A stretch of DNA of 64,000 bases from Prevotellaceae bacterium (GCA_019420585.1 JAHZGX010000028.1:62001-126000), one strand, 5' to 3'. Positions 35,301 to 44,431 are shown, numbered from the stretch's first letter. The notes: generated by a model from the letters alone, not told the origin. A program made the numbers and translations.

Positions 35301-38135
35301 TTACCACTCCATGCCGAGTTTCTCCCGCAGGAATCGTGCGGTGTAACTCTCCCCGCACTGCGCCACCTCCTCGGGCGTGCCGCTGCAGAGGAGCTGTCCT
35401 CCCCGTGCTCCTCCTTCCGGTCCCAGGTCCATCACATGGTCGGCACACTTGATCACGTCCATGTTGTGCTCGATGATGATGAGCGTGTGGCCGCGCATGA
35501 TGAGTGCGTTGAAGGCATCCAGCAGGCGGCGTATGTCGTGGAAATGAAGCCCCGTGGTGGGCTCGTCAAAGATGAACACCGTGGGCTCGTGCTTCTCCAT
35601 GCCCAGGTAGTAGGCCAGTTTCACGCGCTGGTTCTCGCCGCCGGACAGGGTGGATGAGGATTGCCCGAGCTTGATGTAGCCCAGCCCCACGTCCTGCAGG
35701 GGTTTCAGCAGCGTGGCGATGCGCGGCTGCCTGTGCTCGGTGAAGAACTCTATGGCCTGGTTGATGGTCATCTCCAGCACGTCGTACACGTTCTTCTGCC
35801 CGAAGGTCACCTCCAGAATGTCCTGCTTGAAGCGCTTTCCGTGGCAGCTCTCGCAGGGCAGCACCAGGTCGGCCATGAACTGCATCTCCACCGTCACCGT
35901 GCCCTCTCCCTTGCACTCCTCGCAGCGTCCGCCGTCGGTATTGAAACTGAAGCATCCGGCCGTGTATCCCATCTGCTTGGCCAGGGGCTGTGCGGCAAAG
36001 AGCTTGCGTATCTCGTCCCAGGCCTTCACGTAAGTCACCGGATTGGAGCGCGAACTCTTGCCTATGGGGTTCTGGTCTACGAACTCCACGGCCTTCACCA
36101 TCTGCAAGTCTCCTTCCAGGGCGATGTGCTCGCCGGGGCGGTCGGCCACCTCGTCGAGGTGCCGCTTCAGCGCGCAGTAGAGGATGTCACGCACCAGGGT
36201 GCTCTTTCCGCTGCCGCTCACGCCTGTCACGCAGGTCATCACGTTGAGCGGGAAGCGTGCGTCGATGCCTTTCAGGTTGTTGGCCCTGGCTCCCCTGACG
36301 GTTATCGAGGCCGTCCAGGGTCGGCGGCTCGGCGGAACAGGTATCTGCTCCCGTCCGGTCAGATAGTCCAGCGTGTGGCTCGTGTTTCCTCCGCCATCCT
36401 GCGGCAGGGGCATCGCGGGCCCGTTGTACATGATTTCTCCGCCCAGCCTTCCGGCCTCGGGCCCGATGTCGATAATCCAGTCGGCAGCCCGCATGATTTC
36501 CTCGTCATGCTCCACCACCACCACCGTGTTACCCAGGTCGCGCAGTTGCTTCAGCACCTTTATCAGCTTGTCGGTGTCGCGGCTGTGCAGGCCGATGCTC
36601 GGCTCGTCCAGTATGTAGAGGCTTCCCACCAGGCTGCTTCCCAGCGATGTGGCCAGGTTGATGCGCTGGCTCTCGCCGCCCGAGAGCGTGCCCGAGGGGC
36701 GGTTGAGCGTCAGGTATTCCAGCCCCACGTCCATCAGGAACTGCAGCCTCTGGCGCACCTCCGTCAGTATGCGCTGCGCCACGCCCAGTTCCTCGGGTGT
36801 GAGCGTCAGGCTGTCCACCCATTCCTTGAGCGTCCCCACCGGCATGTTCACCAGTTCCGTGATGCTCCGTCCGCCCACTTTCACGTAGGACGCTTCGGGC
36901 TTCAGGCGCGTCCCGTGACATTTGGGGCAGGTGGTCTTGCCCCTGTACCTGGCCAGCATCACCCTGTTCTGTATCTTGTACTGCCCCTGCCTCAGCATCT
37001 CGAAGAAGGCATCAATGCTCACCAGCCCCCACTCCTTCTCCTCAGGATATAGCGCGCGCTTGCCGGCCGGCATGCCTGCGGGGAAGGTTCCGTGCCAGAG
37101 CCAGTCCTTCTGCTCCTGTGTCAGTTCATAATAGGGCTTGAATATGGGGAATCCCCTTTCGGAGTTGAAGCGGATGAACCACTCCTTCCATTCGCTCATC
37201 TTCTCGCCCCGCCAGCATACCACGGCACCTTCATATACGCTGAGCGAACTGTTGGGGATGACCAGGTGCTCGTCTATCCCGATAATCTTGCCGAAGCCTT
37301 CGCACTCGGGGCATGCACCTGCGGGCGAGTTGAACGAGAACATGTTGTCCGACGGCTCCTCAAAGGTAATCCCGTCGGCCTCGAAGCGTGTGCTGAAGGC
37401 GTGCGTCTCCCCGTCCGGCAGGAAGCGCAGCATCATTTCTCCCCCGCCCTCGTAGAAGGCCGTCTCGGCTGAGTCGGTCAGTCGGGACAGCGTGTCCTTC
37501 TCCCTGCCCACGGCCATGCGGTCCACCACCAGGCAGAGTCCGTCACTGCCAGCCTGCCTGCAGTCGAAGTCCTCAATGCGGCACACCTCCCCCTTGTGTT
37601 CCAGCCGGGCAAAGCCGCTCTGCCTGTATATGTCCAGTTGCTGCTCCAGCGTGCGCCCCTCGGGAGTGTGTATCGGGCAGAGCACCATGAACTTCGTGCC
37701 GTCGGGATGGCTCGTTGCGCAGCGCACCACGTCCTCGGTGGTGTGCCGCTTCACCTCCTGTCCGCTCACGGGGCTGAAGGTCTTGCCCACCCGTGCGAAG
37801 AGCAGCCTCAGGTATTCGTAAATCTCCGTGCTTGTGCCCACGGTGCTCCGCGGGTTGCGCGTGGTCACCTTCTGCTCTATGGCTATTGCGGGAGGAATGC
37901 CCTTGATGAAGTCGCATTCCGGCTTGTTCATGCGTCCCAGGAACTGCCGTGCGTACGCGCTCAGGCTCTCCACATACCTGCGCTGGCCCTCGGCATACAG
38001 AGTGTCAAACGCCAGCGAGCTTTTCCCGCTGCCGCTCAGTCCGGTCACCACTATCAGTTTCCTGCGCGGTATCTCCAGTGATATGTTTTTCAGATTGTTT
38101 ACCCTTGCGCCTTTTATCTGTATGCAGTCCTTCAT
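35301..38135 (-). CDS. uvrA: Excinuclease ABC subunit A
   Basis: A 944-residue damage-recognition ATPase of nucleotide-excision repair. Two ABC modules are complete: Walker A GLSGSGKSSLAF (near 30) and GVSGSGKSTLVRD (near 640), signatures LSGGESQRINLA and LSGGENQRVKLA, and zinc-binding Cys pairs (CPECEGFG, CPKCHGTR, CEECKGEG...CESCHGKR). The start at 38135 gives the standard MKDCIQIKGARVNNLKNI and overlaps the mutarotase stop by 4 bases. It is the last gene of the fucP operon on the minus strand, an unusual place for uvrA. Confidence 0.97.
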   Translation of the reverse strand: MKDCIQIKGARVNNLKNISLEIPRRKLIVVTGLSGSGKSSLAFDTLYAEGQRRYVESLSAYARQFLGRMNKPECDFIKGIPPAIAIEQKVTTRNPRSTVGTSTEIYEYLRLLFARVGKTFSPVSGQEVKRHTTEDVVRCATSHPDGTKFMVLCPIHTPEGRTLEQQLDIYRQSGFARLEHKGEVCRIEDFDCRQAGSDGLCLVVDRMAVGREKDTLSRLTDSAETAFYEGGGEMMLRFLPDGETHAFSTRFEADGITFEEPSDNMFSFNSPAGACPECEGFGKIIGIDEHLVIPNSSLSVYEGAVVCWRGEKMSEWKEWFIRFNSERGFPIFKPYYELTQEQKDWLWHGTFPAGMPAGKRALYPEEKEWGLVSIDAFFEMLRQGQYKIQNRVMLARYRGKTTCPKCHGTRLKPEASYVKVGGRSITELVNMPVGTLKEWVDSLTLTPEELGVAQRILTEVRQRLQFLMDVGLEYLTLNRPSGTLSGGESQRINLATSLGSSLVGSLYILDEPSIGLHSRDTDKLIKVLKQLRDLGNTVVVVEHDEEIMRAADWIIDIGPEAGRLGGEIMYNGPAMPLPQDGGGNTSHTLDYLTGREQIPVPPSRRPWTASITVRGARANNLKGIDARFPLNVMTCVTGVSGSGKSTLVRDILYCALKRHLDEVADRPGEHIALEGDLQMVKAVEFVDQNPIGKSSRSNPVTYVKAWDEIRKLFAAQPLAKQMGYTAGCFSFNTDGGRCEECKGEGTVTVEMQFMADLVLPCESCHGKRFKQDILEVTFGQKNVYDVLEMTINQAIEFFTEHRQPRIATLLKPLQDVGLGYIKLGQSSSTLSGGENQRVKLAYYLGMEKHEPTVFIFDEPTTGLHFHDIRRLLDAFNALIMRGHTLIIIEHNMDVIKCADHVMDLGPEGGARGGQLLCSGTPEEVAQCGESYTARFLREKLGMEW

Positions 38136-38551
38136 TCGTTGTCTCCTGTGTGATAGTCCTGTTTCCCGTATACGTGGAACATCCTTTCCATCATGTGCCA
38201 TTTCTCATCGCTGCGCTCGTCCTTGCCGCATTGCTGGAACACGCTCATGAAGGCTTCCCATTCCGCCTGTCTCGGCCCGGCGGCCATTTTCCGCATGGCC
38301 TCGTCCCAGTCCAGCTCTTCAGGTCCCTCGCAAATCATCACCAGGCGTGTGCCCAGAATGTATATCTCCATGTCATAGAGCCCGCAGTCACGTATGCCTT
38401 GCAGAATCTCCGGCCAAATCTCCTCCCGGCCGTGCCTTTTCCTGTATTCGCTTATCAGACCCGGGTCGTTTCTCAGGTCCATGGTCTGCACCCAGCGCCG
38501 CACCTTGCCGGCATGGGGCTTCTGCACGTATCCTTCTTTCATCTCTTTCAT
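38132..38551 (-). CDS. L-rhamnose/L-fucose mutarotase-like protein
   Basis: A 139-residue cytoplasmic protein of the RhaM/DUF718 mutarotase family, which interconvert anomers of 6-deoxy sugars. Typical parts: WVQTMDLRNDPGLISEYRKRH with the catalytic His, IWPEILQGIRDCGLYDMEIYILGTRLVMICE, and the closing WHMMERMFHV. Start ATG 38551 overlaps the transporter stop by 4 bases; its own stop overlaps the uvrA start by 4. Next to a fucose-type symporter it probably handles L-fucose or L-rhamnose. Confidence 0.85.
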   Translation of the reverse strand: MKEMKEGYVQKPHAGKVRRWVQTMDLRNDPGLISEYRKRHGREEIWPEILQGIRDCGLYDMEIYILGTRLVMICEGPEELDWDEAMRKMAAGPRQAEWEAFMSVFQQCGKDERSDEKWHMMERMFHVYGKQDYHTGDNE

Positions 38552-39735
38552 CTCTTCATCAGGCTGTATGCCAATATGTATATGTAGCAGAGCAGGGGCA
38601 CGGTGAAGGCCAGTGCCATGCTGCCCGTATGGTCGGCTATGCTGCCCATGATTACCGGAGCCACGGCACCGCCCACGATGGTCATGATGAGCAACGAGGC
38701 AGCCTTCTTGGTATGCCCGTTGCTGGAGCGCAAGGCCAGTGAGAAGATGGTGGGGAACATGATGCTCTCGGCCAGATAGACCGCCAGGAATGCGCCCAGG
38801 GCCGTGTTCCCTTCCCCGCGCACCAGCAGCAGCGTGGCTGCAGAGGCCAGTGCCGCGCAGCCCAAAAGCATGTTCGCGGGCTTTATGTATCCCATGATCC
38901 AGCTGCCTGCGGCACGTCCGAACACAAAGAGCCCCATGCCGCCGAATCCCAGCCATCGTGATGCCTGGGCGGGCGAAAGGTCTGTGCAGTCGGTCATGTA
39001 GTTGATGAAGAAGCTGTTGACTCCTGTCTGTGCCGCCACGTAGAAGAAGAGAGCCGCCATGCCTGCCACGAACGCGGCGTTCCACATGCGCTTCCCCGTT
39101 TCTGTTCCGTCACCCGCTTCATTGTCGGCATCCTTCATTTCCGGCAGCTTGCAGCGGCTGAACACCACCATGGTTCCGAGCACCACCACTCCCACAATGG
39201 CGTAGGGGATGGCAATGCTCCTGCCGGAGAAGAGCAGCGCTCCTCCTGCCAGTGGTCCTGCAATCCAGCCCACTCCGTTGAGTGACTGTGCTAGGTTGAT
39301 GCGTCTCTCGGCCGATTCTTCCGGACCCAGCACCGTGGTGTAGGGGTTGGCGCTGGTCTCCAGGCAGGTCAGGCCGCATCCGATGACGAACAGTGAGAAC
39401 ACATAGAATGGGAATGATTCCATCATGGAGCCCGGTATGAACATCAAGGCTCCTGCCCCATAGAGCGCCAGTCCTGTCAGCACGCCCTTTCGGTAGCCCC
39501 AGTGGCTGACGATGTGGCCCGCAGGCAGTGCCATCAGGAAGTAGCCGCCATAGACAGCGGCCTGCACGAAGGCTGCCATCGTCTTGGATATGTGCAGGGA
39601 CTGTTGGAAATGTGGGTTCAGCACCTCCAGGATGCTGTGGGCGAATCCCCATAGGAAAAAGAGTGAGGCAATGAGCATGAACGGCACTGCGTAACTGGTG
39701 CCGTTGGCTGTGAATAGCGAGTTGGGCTGCTTCAT
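38548..39735 (-). CDS. FucP-type sugar:H+ symporter
   Basis: A 395-residue major-facilitator protein with twelve predicted helices. The first helix region FMLIASLFFLWGFAHSILEVLNPHFQ, PAGHIVSHWGYRKGVLTGL and GLTCLETSANPY are typical of the FucP/GluP family of Bacteroidetes. L-fucose is the likely substrate given the mutarotase that follows, but glucose/galactose relatives look alike. Start chosen at 39735; upstream codons in frame lack family character. Confidence 0.88.
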   Translation of the reverse strand: MKQPNSLFTANGTSYAVPFMLIASLFFLWGFAHSILEVLNPHFQQSLHISKTMAAFVQAAVYGGYFLMALPAGHIVSHWGYRKGVLTGLALYGAGALMFIPGSMMESFPFYVFSLFVIGCGLTCLETSANPYTTVLGPEESAERRINLAQSLNGVGWIAGPLAGGALLFSGRSIAIPYAIVGVVVLGTMVVFSRCKLPEMKDADNEAGDGTETGKRMWNAAFVAGMAALFFYVAAQTGVNSFFINYMTDCTDLSPAQASRWLGFGGMGLFVFGRAAGSWIMGYIKPANMLLGCAALASAATLLLVRGEGNTALGAFLAVYLAESIMFPTIFSLALRSSNGHTKKAASLLIMTIVGGAVAPVIMGSIADHTGSMALAFTVPLLCYIYILAYSLMKR

Positions 39736-39877
39736 GGGTTTTTGTCTGTGATGCTTTGCCTGGGCAAGATGTGCGGCGGAATCTGCTCTCCATGCCGTGC
39801 CCGGTTTGCGGTTTGCAAAGTAAGTGCTTTTTCCCAATATGGACAACTAACTTCCTCTGAAAAGTCGCATAAGCAAC

Positions 39878-39911
39878 GCATCCCGCCTTCCGGAACCGGA
39901 GGGCGGGATGC
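39878..39911 (-). terminator. Strong hairpin between rubredoxin and fucP genes
   Basis: GCATCCCGCC / GGCGGGATGC pair perfectly and an inner TCCGG/CCGGA extends the stem. It lies 44 bases after the rubredoxin stop. The following minus-strand bases are only weakly T-rich. Confidence 0.6.
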
Positions 39912-39954
39912 TGTATGAGGTCATGCACGTTGTCCCGGCATGACGGGCTTTTTG

Positions 39955-40116
39955 TCAGTCTATGGGGGAGAACTGGTCCTTGCCCACGGAACACATGGGG
40001 CACTCGAAATCTTCGGGCAGTTCCTCAAAGGGAGTTCCAGGTGCAATACCCTGCTCAGGCAGACCTTCGGCGGGATCGTACTCCCATCCGCATACATCAC
40101 AAACGTACTTTTTCAT
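39955..40116 (-). CDS. Rubredoxin
   Basis: A complete 53-residue rubredoxin, a one-iron electron carrier. Both metal-binding knuckles are present: YVCDVCGWEYDP (CxxCG) and EDFECPMCSVGKD (CPxC). The Gly/Pro-rich middle (EGLPEQGIAPGTPFEELP) is standard. Its own TACATTTG box lies at 40163-40170. Rubredoxins commonly pass electrons to rubrerythrin or superoxide reductase in anaerobes; no such partner is in this window. Confidence 0.95.
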   Translation of the reverse strand: MKKYVCDVCGWEYDPAEGLPEQGIAPGTPFEELPEDFECPMCSVGKDQFSPID

Positions 40117-40162
40117 AATGTTGATTCTCCTTGTTTAATAGTGAATACTAAGTGAACTGGTG

Positions 40163-40170
40163 CAAATGTA
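40163..40170 (-). promoter_or_regulatory. -7 box for rubredoxin
   Basis: The minus strand reads TACATTTG 46 bases before the rubredoxin ATG at 40116. Confidence 0.5.
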
Positions 40171-40329
40171 GGCAAAAAACACATTCGGCAGTGCTTTCCC
40201 TATTGCTTATTTCTGAATAATTAACCATCATTAACAGCATGAAACCATGCTGTGGCAAGGAATAAGCTCGTTTTTCTGTTCAGATGTACCTTTGGTCTTT
40301 ACGGCAAAGTGCAAATCACATGAAATTCT

Positions 40330-40337
40330 TACTTTTG
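40330..40337 (+). promoter_or_regulatory. -7 box for the AraC-type regulator at 40359
   Basis: TACTTTTG, 21 bases before the ATG at 40359. It supports that start over an in-frame ATG at 40284. Confidence 0.5.
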
Positions 40338-40358
40338 CAGAAAAATAAGGTTTGTTGT

Positions 40359-41174
40359 ATGGAAAAACTGGATGTACTCGACTGCTCAAATGTATTTATA
40401 GCGAGTTATTTCACTGATGACCGTGGCTGTGCCCATTGCAATCGTGAGCATACACTAATATATATACAGTCCGGTGAACTGGAAATTTCCGAATGGGGCA
40501 AGAAGACGGTATTGCATCCCGGAGACTGTGCGTTTATGAGGCGTGACAATCGTATGTGGCTGCAAAAGCGGGTGAAGGAAGGGATGCCCTATCACTCAAT
40601 AGTGCTGAAATTCTCCCGTGAGTTTCTACGCGAGTTCTACCAAACAGTCAACCGCAGGGAAATCCCGACGGGTGCCAGACGCAACAAGTCCAGTCTGTAT
40701 GTGCTGCCTGTCAACCGTCCCGACATACGCAGTTTGTTTGAATCAGTCATTCCATATTTCGATGCCGGCATGAAGCCTTCTGATGAGATACTTAAACTCA
40801 AAATGACAGAGGGTATATATACTATACTTAATACAGACGTGAATCTGTATGCATCTCTTTTCGACTTCATAGACCCATGGAAAATGGACATCATGGATTT
40901 CATGGAGAAGAACTATATGAACGATTTGTCAATGGCGGAAATGGCATATTATACAGGTCGCAGTCTCTCCACATTCAAACGGGATTTCAAACAGTATACT
41001 GACCTTACGCCGCAAAGATGGCTTATCCGGCGACGTCTGCAGGCTGCCAATGAACTTATCCGCAAAGGTGGCAAGAAAGTTTCTGAGATATGTTATCACG
41101 TGGGGTTCAAGAACCTGTCCCATTTCTCAAAGGTTTATAAAGATACTTTTGGAGTAGCACCAAAATTTTCATAA
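40359..41174 (+). CDS. AraC-family transcriptional regulator
   Basis: A 271-residue regulator with an N-terminal cupin-like sensing domain (HTLIYIQSGELEISEWGKKTVLHPGDCAFMRRD) and a C-terminal double helix-turn-helix (LSMAEMAYYTGRSLSTFKRDFKQYTDLTPQRWL...VSEICYHVGFKNLSHFSKVYKDTFGVAPKFS). It stands just upstream of the redox cassette in the same direction, with a separate promoter box between, so it probably controls those genes. The cupin may bind a small-molecule effector; none can be named. Confidence 0.9.
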   Translation: MEKLDVLDCSNVFIASYFTDDRGCAHCNREHTLIYIQSGELEISEWGKKTVLHPGDCAFMRRDNRMWLQKRVKEGMPYHSIVLKFSREFLREFYQTVNRREIPTGARRNKSSLYVLPVNRPDIRSLFESVIPYFDAGMKPSDEILKLKMTEGIYTILNTDVNLYASLFDFIDPWKMDIMDFMEKNYMNDLSMAEMAYYTGRSLSTFKRDFKQYTDLTPQRWLIRRRLQAANELIRKGGKKVSEICYHVGFKNLSHFSKVYKDTFGVAPKFS

Positions 41175-41253
41175 ACCACAGCATCTGCTTCTCGTGAACC
41201 TGAGAGCAAAATTAATTGAGCCTCGCAGCAAAGACGCTGCGGGGCTTTTCGCG

Positions 41254-41261
41254 TAATTTTG
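41254..41261 (+). promoter_or_regulatory. -7 box for the redox cassette
   Basis: TAATTTTG, 47 bases before the ATG at 41309. Between it and the AraC-type stop is the short GC-rich hairpin-like GCAGCAAAGACGCTGC (41226-41241). Confidence 0.5.
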
Positions 41262-41308
41262 CAGCATGGAAAGAATTAAGCATAGGAAACTCAAAAAACA
41301 GAATAGTT

Positions 41309-42460
41309 ATGGAAAAAGAAAGGTTTACTCGCCGTAGGGTTCTTAAGGCGCTTGGCATCGCAGGGGCAACACTGGCTGTACAGCCTGTTGTAGGTAAAAT
41401 GAATGCCGCCAATGATATTGCCATTGGCAAGAAGGTACCACAAACCAAGAAAGAGATTATGAAATACCGTATGCTAGGCACAGGTAAGGCTGCCTTTGAC
41501 GTGTCGGCTTTGGGCTTCGGAGTGATGGGCATGACCTACAACCGCAGCCAGCATCCCGACAGGGAATCCTGTGTTCGTTTGCTGCATGAGGCTGTAGACC
41601 GGGGGGTGACGCTTTTTGATACCGCCATTATATACGGTCCGCTGACCAATGAGATTCTTGCCGGAGAGGCTCTCTCGGAATTTAGGGGACGTATAAGTGT
41701 GACGACGAAATTTGGACATGAGGTAATTGACGGCAAAGGTACGGGACGTCAGGATAGTAGCCGAAAGACAGTGCGGAAATACTGCGAGGACTCGTTACGC
41801 CGTCTGAAACTAGAGTGCCTACCGTTGTTTTACCAGCACCGTGCAGACCCGAACACTCCTGCAGAGGAAGTGGCGCAGACTATCTGCGAACTGATGAAGG
41901 AAGGTAAAGTGCAGCGTTGGGGCATGTGCGAGGTGAGTGCAGAGACCATCCGCAAGGCACATGCCGTATGTCCGCTTACAGCCATACAGAGCGAGTATCA
42001 TCTCATGCATCGTCTGGTGGAGGAGAACGGCGTGCTCGACACCTGCCGTGAACTCGGTATCGGCTTTGTACCTTACAGCCCGCTGAACCGTGGTTTCCTT
42101 GGAGGCTGTATCAATGAGTACACAGAATTTGACCATAATAACGACAACCGCCACACACTTCCGCGTTTCCAACCTGATGCGGTGCGTGCTAACACCCGTA
42201 TAATAAATGTGTTGCAGCAGTTTGGACGCACGCATGGAATGACCTCATCGCAGGTTGCTCTTGGCTGGTTGCTGCAGAAAGCACCGTGGATTGTCCCCAT
42301 TCCCGGTACTACGAAACTCTCTCATCTTGAAGAGAATCTCCGCACGCTTGATTTCAACTTGCCCGCCGAAGAGTGGCACAAACTGGAAATGGCTGTTGCT
42401 GCCATCCCCGTGACAGGTGAACGTTACAATGCGGAGCAGCAGAGTCAGGTAGGGCTCTAG
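41309..42460 (+). CDS. Aldo/keto reductase with Tat-like leader
   Basis: A 383-residue NADPH-dependent aldo/keto reductase. The N-terminus carries a twin-arginine-like leader (TRRRVLKALGIAGATLAVQP). The catalytic tetrad is visible: Asp and Tyr in LFDTAIIYGPLTNE, Lys in ISVTTKFGHE, His in LFYQHRADPN; SEYHLMHR and IVPIPGTTKLSHLEENL bind cofactor. Related proteins occur in Bacteroidetes cassettes with flavodoxins. It begins a three-gene run of apparently exported redox proteins. Whether Tat export operates here cannot be seen. Confidence 0.9.
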   Translation: MEKERFTRRRVLKALGIAGATLAVQPVVGKMNAANDIAIGKKVPQTKKEIMKYRMLGTGKAAFDVSALGFGVMGMTYNRSQHPDRESCVRLLHEAVDRGVTLFDTAIIYGPLTNEILAGEALSEFRGRISVTTKFGHEVIDGKGTGRQDSSRKTVRKYCEDSLRRLKLECLPLFYQHRADPNTPAEEVAQTICELMKEGKVQRWGMCEVSAETIRKAHAVCPLTAIQSEYHLMHRLVEENGVLDTCRELGIGFVPYSPLNRGFLGGCINEYTEFDHNNDNRHTLPRFQPDAVRANTRIINVLQQFGRTHGMTSSQVALGWLLQKAPWIVPIPGTTKLSHLEENLRTLDFNLPAEEWHKLEMAVAAIPVTGERYNAEQQSQVGL

Positions 42461-42510
42461 CATTCTGCAGGCTTGTTTGCCAGAGGTCGGACCCAAAAAC
42501 AAAATAATAT

Positions 42511-43506
42511 ATGAGAAGGATATTGATGATTTCGCTACTGCTGACAGCCTTGCTGTCATGCGGTCAAAAGGAACAGAGAAATGCAAGTCGAAAGAACATG
42601 ACTGAGATGACAAAGAAGAACATAGGAAGCAAACTTGCTCTCTATCCCATGCCCCTTACTGTGGTAGGGGCAGAAGTGAATGGGAAAGTAAATTGGTTGC
42701 TGGTGGCTCATGTGGGCATCGTTGGGCATGACCGCATTCTCGTGAGCATGAGCAACAGGCATTACACGAATTTGGGCATCAGGGAATCAAAGAAACTGTC
42801 TGTGAATATGGTTAGCCGTCCCATGCTTTCCAAGGCTGATTATGTGGGGAGCGTAAGCGGTGCCAGTGTTGATAAGTCTCATGTGTTTCCCTTTCATTGG
42901 GGAGAGAATGGTACGCCCGTCATAGACGAATCGCCGCTGACGATGGAATGCGACGTTGTGGATATTTATGAAACCGAGGGCTTTGACAACTTCATCTGTT
43001 CCATTGCCAATACATATGCAGCCCCTGAAGTGATGGATGCATCCGGGAGGCTTGATTATGCAAGACTGAAACCTGTGCTGTTTGAGTTTCCCACATATTC
43101 ATACGTGGCTGCTGGCGAGGTTATTGGCAAGGCTTTGAAACTTGAAAAGGAGCCGTCAATGTGTGCAAAACTTCCTATGGAATCTGACGGCATCGTGCGC
43201 TTGTCCAAGGTTGAGGTCTATCCGCAGTACCTCAGTGAGTACATGAACTATGCAACCGAGGTGGGTGAAGTCTCATTGCGTACAGAGCCGGGTGTACTTA
43301 CCATGTATGCTATCTGTGAAAAGGAAACCCCTTGCAGGATAACCATCCTTGAAACATACGTGAGCAAGGCGGCTTATGAGAAGCACATAGCCTCGGCACA
43401 TTTCCAAAAGTACAAGCAGGGAACGCTGCACATGGTAAAGTCGCTCGAACTGACAGACCAACAGCCTCTCAACCCCGCGAACCAGATAACCAACTTCGTC
43501 CAGTAG
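42511..43506 (+). CDS. Flavin reductase-like/ABM fusion lipoprotein
   Basis: A 331-residue predicted lipoprotein (LLTALLSC, Cys17). Residues about 40-215 form a flavin reductase-like split-barrel domain (LYPMPLTVVGAEVNGKVNWLLVAHVG...SVNMVSRPM) that should bind FMN. Residues about 230-315 form an antibiotic-biosynthesis-monooxygenase-type ferredoxin fold (VEVYPQYLSEYMNYATEVGEVSLRTEPGVL...ILETYVSKAAYEKHIASAHFQKY). The fusion suggests flavin or quinone-like chemistry at the envelope. It is 50 bases after the reductase gene. Confidence 0.82.
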   Translation: MRRILMISLLLTALLSCGQKEQRNASRKNMTEMTKKNIGSKLALYPMPLTVVGAEVNGKVNWLLVAHVGIVGHDRILVSMSNRHYTNLGIRESKKLSVNMVSRPMLSKADYVGSVSGASVDKSHVFPFHWGENGTPVIDESPLTMECDVVDIYETEGFDNFICSIANTYAAPEVMDASGRLDYARLKPVLFEFPTYSYVAAGEVIGKALKLEKEPSMCAKLPMESDGIVRLSKVEVYPQYLSEYMNYATEVGEVSLRTEPGVLTMYAICEKETPCRITILETYVSKAAYEKHIASAHFQKYKQGTLHMVKSLELTDQQPLNPANQITNFVQ

Positions 43507-43591
43507 CGCATTGTTAGGAAGATGCCAGTTGACAGCCCGCAGGATGAATAAGTACTTAATGAAAAAACCAATAATTAAGAAAACATATTTT

Positions 43592-44395
43592 ATGAGAAAG
43601 TTGATTCTCTCAATGGTTGCCGTGCTTTTGGCTTTTGCGGCAAATGCAAAGACACTGATTGTCTACTATAGTTACACTAACAATGTGGAGCATATCGTGG
43701 CGGAACTCTGCAGCCAGATTGATGCCGATGTGCTGGAGATTGAACCGGCCGAGAAGGGGCTTGACTACGCTGCCAACGGCTATGCCATCGGCAGTGCGCA
43801 GATTGCGGCAATCCGCAATAATCCCAATGAGGCCTCCTCTTATCCCCTCATCGACCCTGTGAATGTCAACCTTGCTGACTATGACTGCATCATTATTGGT
43901 GCCCCACTGTGGTGGAGCCAGATGGCGGCTCCCTTGCAGACCTACCTCTTTCACCACGGAGCGCAGATGGCAGGAAAGAAGATAGGCCTTGTCATATCAA
44001 GTGCAAGCAGCGGAATCAGCGGAGTGGAAGCAGATGCACATCGTTTGATACCAGAAGGCAATTTCCTGACTCCAAGTCTTTGGGTGCGTTCATCTCAGAT
44101 GTCAAATTGCCGTTCTATGGTGTCAAACTGGCTTGAACAGATTGGCTACGGGATGATAGCGAGCGGTGTGGAGTCTACTGTTCCCGGTATGATGGTAAGT
44201 GTAAGTGTGGCTCCAAGCGTCATTCACGTTGAAGGTAAGTTTGATTCATTTGTCCTGTACAGCCTTTCTGGGCATAAGGTACTGGAATCTTCAAAAAATA
44301 AGATAAGCACTTCATCGCTTCTCCCTGGGGCATATGTGGCACAGATTAACGTCAATGCACAGTCCGTATTAAAGAAGATAATTGTAATCAAGTAG
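43592..44395 (+). CDS. Exported flavodoxin with T9SS-like C-terminal tail
   Basis: A 267-residue protein. Signal peptide MRKLILSMVAVLLAFAANA leads directly into a flavodoxin-4 domain: TLIVYYSYTNNVEHIVAEL (phosphate loop), DYDCIIIGAPLWWSQMAAPLQTYL (isoalloxazine loop), KKIGLVISSASSGISGV. The C-terminal 50 residues (FVLYSLSGHKVLESS...LLPGAYVAQINVNAQSVLKKIIVIK) are a type-A sorting-domain-like beta module. A flavodoxin that is exported and tailed in this way is unusual. The start at 43592 places the signal peptide first. Confidence 0.83.
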   Translation: MRKLILSMVAVLLAFAANAKTLIVYYSYTNNVEHIVAELCSQIDADVLEIEPAEKGLDYAANGYAIGSAQIAAIRNNPNEASSYPLIDPVNVNLADYDCIIIGAPLWWSQMAAPLQTYLFHHGAQMAGKKIGLVISSASSGISGVEADAHRLIPEGNFLTPSLWVRSSQMSNCRSMVSNWLEQIGYGMIASGVESTVPGMMVSVSVAPSVIHVEGKFDSFVLYSLSGHKVLESSKNKISTSSLLPGAYVAQINVNAQSVLKKIIVIK

Positions 44396-44408
44396 CAAAT
44401 CAATGATT

Positions 44409-44431
44409 GGAAAGAAAGTTTCTTCCTTTTT
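44409..44431 (+). terminator. Probable terminator of the redox cassette
   Basis: GGAAAGAAA / TTTCTTCC pairs with one bulge and is followed by TTTTTGC, 14 bases after the flavodoxin stop. Confidence 0.5.

Noticed and set aside
34927..35346. 139-codon plus-strand frame across the 42-bp repeats
   Set aside because: It is open only because the period is a multiple of three; start lacks a promoter and the end runs into antisense uvrA.
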